From: Apostichopus japonicus
Taxonomy: Eukaryota; Echinodermata; Holothuroidea; Aspidochirotida; Stichopodidae
DNA: 64,000 nucleotides
NCBI RefSeq assembly: GCF_037975245.1
Contig: NC_092572.1
Location: 5,419,001 to 5,483,000, forward strand
Direction of reading: 5' to 3'
Shown here: piece by piece, positions 35,255 to 45,895 of the stretch
How the letters are laid out: every line of letters begins with the position of its first letter
Numbering within the stretch: the stretch's first letter is position 1
The notes under the pieces: model-generated
The model's input: only the letters and a program-made list of their open reading frames with translations
Database searches by the model: none
What the model was told of the DNA's origin: nothing
Made by a program: the position numbers and the translations under genes

Positions 35255-35985
35255 TATAACGGGTGGGGTCCCAGCCCAGCCCCTATCAATGGTTTATTTG
35301 ACACAATTAGGGTTAAAAGTATGCTTAGAAAGCTGTGAAAACACCTAAGCCATCATGATTTTTGGGGGGAATTCAAACATAAAAAGTGCTATAAAACACT
35401 AGGTGCAAAAGTGTACCATGAAAACAGCTTATAGTAATTGATATATTACAATTATATATAGCCTACTGTGTATCTAATAAGTACAGTATATGCCTATATT
35501 CTGTTAATGTCATCCATACAGGGATGAGCCTGGGGTAAAAAAAAATCACTGAACTTTGTAGGTGATACTATACTAACGCCGTTGGCGTCAGTCAGCTTGC
35601 AGCGCGACACAGTTATAGGTGGGGTCCATGGGCATGCCTTAGGGCCTGTGGTAGGGTCCATGGGCAACGCCCCGGTTGGGGTACAGGGGTCCAAGCCCCC
35701 AGAAGCTCTGAGAAATTCGAGGTTTAAAGACAACATTTTGGTGCCTATTTTATAAAGATTTTTAAATGGATTAAAACACTCAAAAGCAAAGTTTCACGCC
35801 AAAATATGCACACTGAAGCCACATGCCTAGCCTGTCGTTTTCACCCTACTTGATTCTTTCAATCATGGCGACCCATACTTAAAATGTTACTGTTCATAAA
35901 ATGTACACAATGGTCTGTTTTAATCTGGAATAATATTCAGCAGCTACAGCACTACACTTCTCCTCAATTGTCACATCTCTAATGA
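35255..35985. other. hAT-like element interior, GC-rich segment
   Basis: GGGGTCC and GCCTTAGGGCC words cluster at 35580-35705, matching in style the GC-rich stretch at 31452-31485 on the other side of the foldback insertion. The two were probably contiguous before that insertion. No gene seen. Confidence 0.4.
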
Positions 35986-37028
35986 TATAGTCAAGTGGGG
36001 TAAAAAAAAACAATTTACCTAAAGTTTGCAATAAAAATTGATGAGTAAGAGGTATTGTTTCGGTTCCAATGTTCAAGTGTGTGGAGTGGGATTCTTTTAA
36101 AGAGAATCTAACAAAAATAACTTTATTGTAAATGGAAAGTGTTGTTTTTTGCGAAAAATGTTTTTTTTTACCCCCAAAATTTGCTTAATTCGGGGTTAAA
36201 AAAAACAATGCCGGGTTAAAAAAAAACTATGCTAGAAAACAGCTATTTTCTTCATGAATGTATCTTAAAATCATGTTTGCATATAATTACATCTAAGTAT
36301 GAGCTACTACCTTCACATGAAAAAGGGAAAAAATTGTGAAATTGTCTCAATTCGTAATTATGGATGGCTCGTGTCATATGTCATGCTCAGCCATATTCAT
36401 ACTATACAGTGTGTATATGATGCTACACAAACGTGGTGTAATATAGTAGAAACATTAGAGTTGAGCCAATTTCAGTTACTTCTGCCCAATTATTTAACAT
36501 TGCTGACACATGACAGACATGAAAACTATTTGCCTAACCTCTAAAATCAACGTTATGGAAAAGTTTATCCATTCGGGCAAAATAGGGAGTACATTGGAGC
36601 TGGAAAGTACTTGTTTTTTTTTACCGCATTCGCATCATTTTTTGGGGGTAAAAAAAAAACAAGGCCCCCCCATGAAGGGTGAATGAAGTTGGAGTAATTC
36701 TACCATGGGGGAGTGTAATATCACTAACTGCTATGCTGAAACTGCTGGAATAATCTCCACATCATATAAGCTGGGTATGCAGGAGAAAGTTTCGGATATG
36801 TGGTACAAACTTCAAATTTCGCTATTTTAGCATTCGCTTGATTCGATGAAGCGGTGATTGGCAGCGAAGTGACAGAGTTCCAGAAATTATATAATAATAA
36901 ACTAGACATATAGGACTATCACCCAAAATAAATTGGAACTTTGGCTAAATATTCCCCTTCTATAAAAAGGGGTTGTTTTTTTTTACCCCAAACTACCCCC
37001 TTGTTTTTTTTTACCCCAACTGACTATA
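35986..37028. mobile_element. TA-flanked MITE with GGGGTAAAAAAAAACAA ends (Tc1/mariner-like)
   Basis: The left end TATAGTCAAGTGGGGTAAAA and the inverse of the right end TATAGTCAGTTGGGGTAAAA form inverted termini bounded by TA. Several more GGGGTAAAAAAAAACAA words lie inside, in both orientations (36160-36225, 36640-36660, 36970-37010), as in internally rearranged MITEs. TA duplication and CAGTTGGGG-like ends suggest Tc1/mariner. No transposase. Confidence 0.55.
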
Positions 37029-37359
37029 CTAAAAATTGTGAAAATCATGGGAAATTTATGAAAATATCGTTGCAATAATGTTGGGAACGTTATGAAAATC
37101 CAGAGAAAAATTTGCGGTATAAGCTCCAGTTTGCGTATGCTACAGTGTGTTAGGATAATAGTTTTTGTCCCTCTGCAGATTGGATATGCATCGATTCGGT
37201 AATGAAAAACATGCGAATGACAGATCAAATGATACAGTAACGCTGTTGTTAGAAATTAACGGAAATTGAGAGATGTAAATTTCGGAGGTTGAAAAGAAAT
37301 CAAGGAAATCCACGTAAAAAGCTCATGTCTTCATATATTACCATGGTAACAATCATACT

Positions 37360-38656
37360 CAACCCTTTTTCATTCCCCATTGAATGCGGTCACCAGGAGG
37401 AAATTCTGTGGCGACTATATCTATATTTTTTTTCCAAATTCTGGTGGCCCAGAATGAAAATGTGATCGCCACTTCGATATGCTAAATATTAGTACAAAAA
37501 AAAAGGCCTAGGCTCAACATCGAGTAGCACTACTGTCACGGTACTGACTACTAACGTTTGAAGCTAGTAGTTAGTACTGATGTCAGTGGCTCGTAGTACA
37601 TTTTGATTTTAAAATAATAGGTATATTATTTTCTAACAAAATGGGTACGGTGAAAAATATCTTTTTGTTTTCATGTTCAAATATGTAGGTGTAAGATAAG
37701 GTATAAAACCTTCCTCAATAATTTCTATTTGCTTTTTTTCTTTCATTAACTTGTTAATTACTGTACTTCATATAATTAACATTACTACTAGCTCACACTG
37801 CCGCCGCTGATTATGCTTGCTCTCCACGTCTATTGGATCAGACCATATAAATATCCAATTTAGCTCTTAAACAGTTACTACTAGTACTACTATCTTATAT
37901 GCAGGCCCAGGGTTCGCATTAGCCACTAGATTGCGCGATTCGCGCAATTTGATCACATTTGGAATAAACGATTAGAAAAAAGCCACTTGTGCTGATTATT
38001 GTTTTGTTATCCCGTCTATAACCCATAAACATCTCGTAAAATTCCTTGTCAACCTCTCCTTCTATGAAATAAATGATTGAATCAATCATTTCTTCCACAT
38101 GGTAGCCTAACACCACACTAAGTCAATGGAAATCTAGCTAAGCCTAACCATCTGTTTCTTCGCTGAATTTGTGACGCAGTTATAAGATATCCATGGAATA
38201 CTTTCATTATTGCTGTTACGTTCGACAACTTCGACCACATGGTTGCCTAACATCACACTAAGTCAATGGGGGTAATCTAGCCTAGCCGTCTGTTTATTAC
38301 CTGAAATTGTGACGCAGTTATAAGATATCAATGGAATACTTTTGTTATTGCTGTTATCTTCGACCACATGGTAGCCTTACACCACACTAACTTGGTCAAT
38401 GGGAAATCTGCCTAACCATCGGTTTGCAAAAAAAAATCACACTTTGCGTAGGATTCGGGTAATAAATTAGGAACCGGGTAGTACCGCGTCGGGCGGGTAC
38501 CTTCGTTATTTTTGTAAAGTATTGGTGAAATTTTCAGTTGCAAAAACCGATCGCCACAGTATTCTAGGTCTGGCGACTATCGTTAATTTTTCCAGAAATT
38601 ATCATCCCCAGCCGAGAATGGTCATCGCCAATGCGACCGTAATGAAAAAAGGGTTG
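37360..38656. mobile_element. nested repeat with CAACCCTTTTT ends, contains relic of the 12.9-kb hAT family
   Basis: CAACCCTTTTTCATT at 37360 and its near inverse AATGAAAAAAGGGTTG ending 38656 may be terminal repeats. TCATACT occurs just outside both, but offset by four bases on the right. Within it, 37665-38512 matches 13021-13730 in the same orientation, including the CGGGCGGGTACC words and the frame that reads YHVEE..FYEMFM. That shared segment begins its second half with CAGGGTTCGCATTAGCC, which is itself like a hAT end. Confidence 0.45.
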
Positions 38657-38845
38657 ATATTCATACTAATTGCGAAGCAAGATGGCTTGTGTTGCATACA
38701 TCCTATTGTATTGCCTTGACAAATGATTTCTCGAACCCGCACAATATCACATTAATATAAATTAATCGGAAATTTTGCGCCATTTTGAAACTAGACAGAC
38801 TGCATGGTCGTTACTATGACGCAAAACTTTTCCCTCCTGCCTTTT

Positions 38846-38905
38846 CAGGTATATAAGGAAAACATCGCAGGAGCTGTCAATATTAGCTCACTCTTTCCAC
38901 AGTAC
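38846..38905 (+). promoter_or_regulatory. possible TATA-type core promoter
   Basis: GGTATATAAGGAAA at about 38848-38861 is a strong TATA-box match in a locally GC-richer stretch. An initiator-like pyrimidine region (CTCACTCTTTCC) lies about 30-40 bp downstream. It faces right, toward the right end of the hAT-like element. No gene follows that I recognise, so it may be a relic of the element's own promoter. Confidence 0.25.
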
Positions 38906-39299
38906 CGTGATACACAACACCTAGCTTGGAAAGAATAAATACAACTACACGGGTGTGCGAAAATGATCATGTGACGAAACGATTTGTTTTTTGGCTAGCT
39001 AGGTGGTTGGCTATTGAGTGTAGGTTTTTATATTGTGTTGTTGACTGGACTGTATTCCAAGCTGTTATAACGAAAGGATCGACTGTCAGGGTTTTTTCAG
39101 TGATTATTTCACAGTGTTGTGTCATCATTTTAAACGTGCGGCGCCCGTTGAATGCACAGTACATACAAATAACTAATAGTTACAGAGCCATTTATTGGCG
39201 TCTCAAAAGCCGTCCCACTCAAATTCGGCCGTCTTTCATTTCGATCTAGCCGTCTCAAAGACGGCGAGACGCATTGCTAGCTAAGACCCTGCTGATAGG

Positions 39300-39664
39300 G
39301 AGCCAATGAAGTTCCTTCAGAAGTGGGGTGGTGCGGCACTTTCTTCCTTTCCTTTTCACAATACGGGCAGTGGTGTTTTGGTTCTTTTGGAGTTTCTTGA
39401 TGGTCGAATCAGGAAGGCCAAATAAAAGTGAATTTAGAAAATCAAGCTTTGATGTCACAAACACATGGACCAGTATCTCGCAAGTCTTATTATCGAGGTA
39501 ATTCCTCATCAAACTGATTTTCCTAAGTTGCCAATTTGCAGAACGACAGAGATTAGTAACGTGATTATCAAGTGACATGGTCTGGTCAAAATATGCACCA
39601 AGGTTTCTAACAAGTTGCTTCTTGCGGACACAGCTTTCAAAATCCAATATTGAATACAAAAGTA
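39300..39664 (-). pseudogene. LINE (CR1/L2 type) reverse-transcriptase fragment, upstream half
   Basis: The minus-strand frame contains LVRNLGAYFDQTMSLDNHV, KLDFLNSLLFGLP, LQKNQNTTARIV and LLKELHWLPIS. This is the conserved order of the thumb/connection region of CR1/L2-type LINE reverse transcriptases. The 5' part (catalytic FADD region, endonuclease) is missing, so the copy was 5'-truncated on insertion as is usual. It continues across the 7.9-kb hAT-like insertion at 31383-30998. The frame is open to 39664, where similarity stops. Confidence 0.88.
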
Positions 39665-40255
39665 CAAATTACAGTACTGTATCTGGAGAGCTTTGAGTTA
39701 AGTGCATGCAGAGTTTTGTTGAACATTTGATTGCATGTTGTGGACTGTAAGCCAATCAAATCATCAGAAAATATATTTTGTAGCCTACTTCATAGTGTTG
39801 TAAGTTGTCCATGTATTCAACCATTTGCAGCTTCATTTAGCTTTAATTGAAATCATACTTTACGAAAGAAGAAAGCTACATTTTAATGCTAAGGGTGAAA
39901 TTAAGAGAGCACATGGATAGCCCATATTATTGTCTGCTGGAATCATCAAACCACAAGCCCACAATTTCTGGCTAACAATATCAGCTTGAGATTTTCATTA
40001 GGTACAGGTATGGCTCATTAACTCTTGCATGTTCATATCTGTGTGTATTTGACTGTAGGGCATCATGGCTAGTGCTTGATATTAAAACTGGTACACTACA
40101 AACTATAAGAGGTGGGTGGCAGATATATCAGAAGCCTGGGCCTACTCAGTGCCATCAACTATACTGTAGCTACAACCCTGTTGCTAAAGCCAATGGTGAG
40201 TTGGCTAGCCTATTTGTCAATGCCTGTCCATTGGTATATAATGTAATCAACTTAC
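39665..40255. other. intron of the receptor gene just 3' of the first Ig exon
   Basis: AT-rich; no exon or element recognised. Confidence 0.5.
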
Positions 40256-40573
40256 ATATCATTAATGTTTTAGTGATGAGGTTTGGTGGTATTGGTTCCG
40301 TGGTGCTGTATCCATTAACACTGCAGGTAACTTCTATCGCAGAGTCAGTAACTGGTACTGTTGCTGTCAAGCTAAGGTCAAAGAGGCCATCATTTGCTAC
40401 TGGGCTATCTTGCTGCACATTATCAGCACCAGAAATATCCAAGGATAGTGTACCTGGATGCACCCCTTTAGCTGCACAAGTACATATCAGCTCTGAAGTA
40501 GGATTCACACCTTGTGCAGGACAAGTGACATCAGGAGAAACAAAGCAATCAAAAGAAATTTCATCCGGGATAG
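40256..40573 (-). CDS. first Ig-like domain exon of cell-surface receptor
   Basis: A 318-bp exon (106 codons) on the minus strand with a strong T-rich acceptor ending TTTTTGCTTTCAG and donor GTAAGTTG, phase 1 at both ends. It encodes a single domain with Cys at residues 10, 18, 31, 33 and 84. C-x-C at 31-33 and the Cys of EVTCSVNG at 84 are about 52 residues apart, the Ig B-F spacing; FDLSLTATV before it fits an E strand. It ends in a Pro-rich linker (TTEPIPPNLITKT). No N-glycosylation site is seen. The exon joins in frame to 29178-28891, whose Cys layout is alike. Upstream exons with the signal peptide and any further domains lie beyond 40573 and were not found. The family (Ig-superfamily receptor or adhesion protein) is inferred from spacing and architecture. 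Confidence 0.82.
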
Positions 40574-41253
40574 CTGAAAGCAAAAAACAAAAAAAGTTAA
40601 TATGAAGTATCATACTGCACAGTCATGTTTTCGCCACTGTAGATATAATTGATAAATGCTTGCTGAACATTTTGTATAGATCTCCTTCAAGACCATATCA
40701 ACCTTGCAGGTAGCAATAGTTGACCAACTGTGTAGACATTCACAATGTCACTTCCATATAACTCTCCAATAAGGTGTGTCAGTAGTACCACAGACAACAA
40801 GTCTAGGTAAATTCCACTCTGGCACTTTCTGCTTTAAAAGTCAGTGCAGCAAGTCATATGACCAGTTATGAAATGCTTCTAGAGTTAATTTTACCGACTT
40901 ATCCAGAGTTGCCTAAGGTGCTCAGAACACTACAAAATGTTGGGAACAGAAGAGTACTGCTGTTTCTATACCTTACTGTACTTGGAAATTCAGCTGGACA
41001 ACCTGTAAATAAAAGTAGTAAGTTTCAAAAAGGCAAGGGTGATGAATAAAATCAGGTTTTACCTTTCAAGAATATTTTACAAATGTAACATCCAATCCCG
41101 CTTCCTCATTTAGTGACTCTGCTTCCATGAAGTGATTATTTGCTACTGAATGTTAATCAGAGTAATTTCATGAATCAAGGATTCTGTGTAATTGCAAGTT
41201 CTGCAACAACTGAGATGTCAGACTGCTATAGTCATTTTCAGTTTAGTCTAAGT

Positions 41254-41310
41254 CAGGGGTGGGCAACCTACGGCCCGCGGGCCATATGCTGCCCACCAGA
41301 GATTTTTTTT
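41254..41310 (+). mobile_element. hAT (Charlie-like) left-end fragment
   Basis: CAGGGGTGGGCAACCTACGG followed by CCCGCGGGCC is the left terminus of a Charlie-type hAT element, related to the complete MITE at 27691-28089. I could not find the matching right end, so the copy appears truncated. Confidence 0.65.
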
Positions 41311-42839
41311 TGTGGTCCGTGGGATGTCACAAGAAAAAGCAAAAAATCAATCTACTTTACATCATCACAAAAAACGAGCCAACTGCTTAGAATTTATCTG
41401 CACTAATGATGCTGTCAGGTAGGCCTATTATCACCATTAGTTATCATCTGTATTGGCATTGTTTTTTGAATAGAGATTAAGTACACACATCTATTGCTTG
41501 AAAGTCCTCGGAATCAAAGGTTCGAAATCAACAGCATTAACGAGTCCATAGATTCTACAAACTTCAACCAAAATTTGTAAGCCCTGCGCGACATCTCATG
41601 CGCCAATCAAAATCTCTCTGTTTTGTTTACGACCGTTAGGCCTAGGCCTACTTGCACTTTCGTGGCTAGCCTTTCTTAGGTTCCTTCTCTTTAATAGTAT
41701 CTTCCTTTCGGCCTTACCGATGAAGCTTGCAAAATTGTGTCATTTCCTTCCATTGCAATGAATATACAGGTATTTTCAAATGTTTCCTCCGTGGAATTGG
41801 CAAAAAAATGCATGATACGAGAATATGTAGGTTACATTTGTGTAATGAACCTGATGATATGGGCAGTTGCAGTGATTTTACGGCTAATTAAGAATCTACT
41901 TACTGTAGCTACAGTAAGTCTGTAGCACTTTAGTTAAGATATTTCGCAGAACTAGTCTATAGGACTTTTTATGTACAACTGAACTTCTAGAACTTACTCT
42001 GTAATTGTATTCATTTAAAGCAAAATGACAACATTATTAAAAGCACCCATAAAGGCAGAGGTTCATGCACAATGTGACTGCACAGTTTATTTTTAAACTT
42101 ACATTAATTTTGCACCACCAATTAAAATTCTTCCAGCAACAACTGTGTGATGAGCTAGTGTACAATGAACTGACATGTGCCCTTTCTATCCACATTTTTA
42201 CATGTGATTGACCCCTCCCCTTCCCAATCTCAATGTACTGAACTTGTAAACATGTCCTTCGCCTGTGTTACTTTGTATCTTTGAAAACTGTGAGAGGAAA
42301 CTGAGCAGCTTCACACGTGTGACTTACGTGACAGTTTTTCGTGACTTACGTGACGTTGCTAATTTGCATATGAATATCGGTATAAAATGCATATCAATTA
42401 AATTTTACCTTGAAGTTATTCCTCAATGTGTTGCTATCAGATATAATAGGCAAATTACCAAATTTCACTCAATACTTGACAGGATTTATTGATTTCCTCC
42501 AAAAAGTTGAAATTTTTCATTTCTCTGCGTGACTTGCGTGACAAATGTTGAGGGCGCTATAATTCGCAATGGGAAGCATTAATGTTTCGCAGTGGTGACA
42601 GAATTTATTGTGGGTTTTCAAAGTTCAGGAACTATAGGCTTCTGACTTAACTACAGACTTGTACTGAACTGGAGATTGAAATCAAGTGTGAAATTTCACT
42701 CTGATTTGTGACTTTCATGACATGGAATGGCCCTGTAGCTAATTTATTATGCATGCTCACTTTAATGACAAAGAGCTTGATTTGCATTTGTAATAATTAA
42801 CCTGATGAGATCCATTTAATATTTTGAGAAATAGACCCA

Positions 42840-43345
42840 AACTGATAGATTTCTTGTACTCACTATAAGTAAGACACTTGCCAAATATGAACTATGTGAT
42901 ATAATCTTTCTTGGGATATTGTGTTTACATGGGTTTTGTTTTGTAAGGCTTTATAGAGTGTGACCTTTGATGACCACAAATTACTTTTGACCTCCAACCA
43001 AAACAATAATGTTCTTGTACTCATTATAGGGAAGCCACATGCAACATATGAGAGCCAATCGCCCCTCGTGAAGATAAAGGAAATCTACACCAAATTGTGG
43101 AAAACTTCACACTACATAAGGCGACCATACCATTCATATAGCCTATAGATAGGAGCTCCTTTGATGTTCAGGTTATGGAGATTTTTACATTTTGCACTCT
43201 GCTGACCCCTATGACCTTTGACCTCCACCCAAAAACATAAAGGTCCTTGTACTAATCATGGGGAAGCCACATGCCAAATATGAGAACTACAGAGGTTACC
43301 TATCTTGATAATATCGTGTTTACAAGTAAGGGCATCAAACGTGCA
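42840..43345 (+). repeat. dispersed repeat, two diverged copies
   Basis: Blocks at about 42855-43050 and 43190-43330 share TGACCTTTGACCTCC, TCTTGTACTCA and GGGAAGCCACATGC. A short ACACACAC run closes the second, as after the 304-bp repeat at 3117. A further relative lies near 29640-29860. Confidence 0.6.
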
Positions 43346-44455
43346 CACACACGTCATCATAACTGCATACTGTAGGTTTTCGTCATCAAAACCAAAAGTA
43401 GGACTGCTGTGAATGATGCAATGCAACTTGCTTGTTCTACTTAAATTCTGTTATCGCAGAATGAAACTACCCATCATACAGTGGTGTTCCGTCGAGGTTG
43501 ACCTAATCGTCTGATTTTAAAATGTCCAAAAATGTCCAAATCTGTCTGGTTCCGTCTGAGCTTCAGGTTAAAAAAGAACACCTTAAACCCAGCACTCAAA
43601 GCCCAAGTCACCCCCCAAGTGTCCGAAAAGGTCTTCATGAGGTAAAGTTTACTAGTCCAAATAAGCAATTCACCAAAATGTCAACCTTCCTACCAAATTT
43701 TCAAATTTGTCCCACATGCCCAATTTTGGCATCAAATTAGAGCTAATAATTTTTATGGTACACCCTGTATAGGTACAGTAGCTATATATTTGAGGAAAAT
43801 AAATTTCCTACAAAAATTGTGTATGAAGGTAGGTATAATCTTGTGTGCTAAATTTCAAATAAAATGTAACATTGCATTATGGGTAATTTAACAATGCAAC
43901 ATGTTCAGTTTTAGTGGCTTTTATATTAAAATATGTAAGTAGCTAAGTACTGTACTGTAGCTCTACATTAGTGAAAAAATAATCTTTCTGCTTGTGTAAT
44001 ATATATATGCTCTCACACTTGGAAGTTATGGTCCTTTTGCTATGTACATGCCAAAATTTCATCTTCTTTACATTTCAGGTATTAAATTGTTCTCATTAAA
44101 ATCAGAAATAATAACCATATGAAGCAAACTTTTAGTGCCTAACATAAACACCCAAAACTAAAAAAGATATATTCCAGTATTTATGTGAACATTTTGGTTA
44201 CGTCCATATACTGTAACATACGTCCATAACCAAATTAACATACAGTGCACATTACTGTTGTGTCACTTGCTGTATTAACTAGTTACTTGAAGATAATTTA
44301 AAACAATATATCGTTTACATTAACATGAAACAAAACATACAAAATTAACGAACAATCATAAAAATGCCAAAATTCATGAAAATAAACAAATGGAAAGCCT
44401 AATCGTTAGGCTACATTCAATCCTACATAAATTTACTAAGCACATGTCAATACAT

Positions 44456-44594
44456 TCCCCAACCTTACCTGGTTTGTGAAGTAACGAGCGACGTACTCAC
44501 CTCATATAACCTATGCAATTACCGTATCAACCTCGCTCTAGCATCTGGCAATTGTCTGTATGTGAGTGTGGCCATCTCCCTTTAGTAATTTCCA
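44456..44594 (+). repeat. left inverted terminal repeat of DIRS-like element 1
   Basis: CACCTCATATAACCTATGCA to the CATCTCCCTT stretch is matched inverted at 49095-49200. The outermost ~58 bp (CCCCAACCTTACCTGG onward) have no partner at the right end but pair with the internal complementary region. Confidence 0.9.
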
Positions 44595-44909
44595 GGGCGC
44601 ACTGGTGCGGCACCGGACAGAGAAGAGGGAGAGGATCGACCAAGGGGCCGAAACCCAGAGGATACATCCAAAAAGTGGTTCTCACCTGAAGAGACCCCGT
44701 CGGGCTGTGGCGGGTGACAGATGGGTCCTGAGTGGGTGCTCGGTGGGTCGTCAGTGGTGTAGGCGGGACCCCGCGATATCCCTTGAACATTCCTGTGAGG
44801 AAAAGGCCATCACATGGTCATATCCGTGAGGCCAGCTCCCCTGGTATCCGACGTGGTTGTATGGTTCCGTCCGCGAGGTCCACCATCGTGGGGAAGCGGG
44901 CCGGGATGT

Positions 44910-45005
44910 TATATGAGGTGAGTACGTCGCTCGTTAATTCACAAACCAGGTAAGGTTTGGGGTATTCACAGCGCCTACTCCCTAACCTCATATAACCTAT
45001 GCATT
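44910..45005 (+). repeat. internal complementary region of DIRS-like element 1
   Basis: The left half (GTTATATGAGGTGAGTACG to GGTTTGGGG) is the inverse of the left terminus. The right half (TATTCACAGCGCCTACTCCC to CCTATGCATTC) is the inverse of the right terminus. In DIRS elements this region is thought to guide circularisation during replication. Confidence 0.9.
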
Positions 45006-45280
45006 CGTGACACAGGAGCCCTGGCGGTGGGCTGAGGATCTCGCGGGCGGCGGACCCAGGGCCGCTTGGGCAAAATCCCCTTCTGTGGCAGGGGTGTTTG
45101 TGAGGTAGCAGGCGACAAAGGAGGACGGAGTTTTCCGGGCCGCTGCTTTCATAATATCTTCCAGGGGAATCCCCTGGAACCATGCCCTGGACGTGCCGTG
45201 GCCTCGACGGGTTCCCCAGGCTGCGTGTGGGCCCGGATGTGGTCGGCAATCCACCGCGAAATGGTGTCCTTTGAGGCCTG
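44997..45280 (-). pseudogene. tyrosine recombinase C-terminus of DIRS-like element 1
   Basis: The frame from 45277 reads ASKDTISRWIADHIRAH, then shifts and continues GTSRAWFQGIPLEDIMKAAA, then SSFVACYL. The order matches the catalytic C-terminus of DIRS-type tyrosine recombinases: the SRWI helix, the H-x-x-R region (degraded here to RGHGTSRA), the PLEDI..AA helix, and the nucleophile Tyr encoded at 45105-45107. The N-terminal two-thirds of the recombinase, including the first catalytic Arg, is absent: the RNase H-to-recombinase linker at about 45290-45345 runs straight into this segment. The stop lies inside the internal complementary region. The enzyme, which integrates the circular cDNA, is dead here. 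Confidence 0.8.
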
Positions 45281-45289
45281 GAGCAGAAC

Positions 45290-45895
45290 GTTGGCAGTTT
45301 GGCGTTCTTGGCCGTCGACGGACGGCCTGCCGAACAGGTGAAACATGTGATCGGCCCACGTTCGGGAGAGCTCCTATTCCCCATTGTCGAGATACGCCCT
45401 GGACAGTGCGTCTGCCAGTACATTGTCCTTCCCTGCCAGGTGGGACGCCCGTAGGCCGATCCTGCGTAGGAGAGCCAGGGATCGAGTGCCCCCTTAGCGA
45501 TTGATATATGCCACGGTCGTGGTGTTGTCTGACCGGACCGTGACAGTGTGGCCCATTAGGCGGGCTGCCCAGTGACGTAAGGCCCTCAGGACTTCTTCTG
45601 TCTCTAGAATGCCAATATGGAGTCCCCTCTCGGGCACTGCCCATTTGCTGGCGACTGTGTGATTGACGTTGTGGGAGCTGAGCTCCGGAAAGGTCGCCCT
45701 GCCGCGACCTTGTCCATCTCTGCCCACCACCAGAGGAACGGGCGTAGTCCCGTCGCCAGTGGGATTGACGTTGCCGGGGACAACCGGTCTGGGGCATAGT
45801 GTTTGAAGAGGTGCCTCTGGAGCGGCTGCATCCTGAGTCTGCACAGATCCAAAAGGTCTGTTAAGCTCACCATCTTCCCCAACAGGCGCTGCCAC
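45290..45895 (-). pseudogene. RNase H domain and linker of DIRS-like element 1
   Basis: The frame contains HIGILETEEVLRALRHWA and then VTVRSDNTTTVAYINR, the RNase H core of DIRS-type polymerases with catalytic Glu and Asp (ETEE and RSDN). A TAA follows YINR where related elements have a Gln codon. After it the frame resumes with GGTRSLALL and DNVLADALSRAYLDNGE, the C-terminal RNase H signature (ADALSR). A TAG interrupts next, before ELSRTWADHMFHLFGRPSVD, the linker that leads to the recombinase. RNase H removes template RNA during reverse transcription. Inactive here. Confidence 0.85.

Larger units (their letters stand above)
31384..39291. mobile_element. 7.9-kb hAT-like element inserted in a LINE, carrying nested elements
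   Basis: The ends are CAGGGTCTTAGCCAG (31384) and, inverted, CAGGGTCTTAGCTAG (ending 39291). The 8-bp duplication CTGATAGG flanks both sides (31376-31383 and 39292-39299). This is the hAT signature. The flanks are two halves of one LINE reading frame, an independent proof of the boundaries. The right end has subterminal repeats of GCCGTCT/GTCTC. Inside are a foldback element (31490-35254), a GC-rich segment, a TA-flanked MITE (35986-37028) and a relic shared with the 12.9-kb element. I see no hAT transposase, so it was mobilised in trans or has decayed. Confidence 0.88.
40574..44455. other. intron or flank of the receptor gene with repeat remnants
   Basis: No exon found. 42310-42730 is bounded by GTGTGACTTACGTGACAG-like words and ends CATGGAATGGCCCTG, resembling element ends elsewhere in the window. 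42840-43330 holds two diverged copies of a repeat with TGACCTTTGACCTCC, CTTGTACT and GGGAAGCCACATGC words, followed by a short CA run. The missing 5' exons of the gene may lie here or further right. Confidence 0.4.

Noticed and set aside
44818-45797. Long minus-strand frames of 201 and 266 codons as separate genes
   Set aside because: They are alternative frames over the RNase H, linker and recombinase parts of DIRS-like element 1; only short parts of them carry the conserved motifs.
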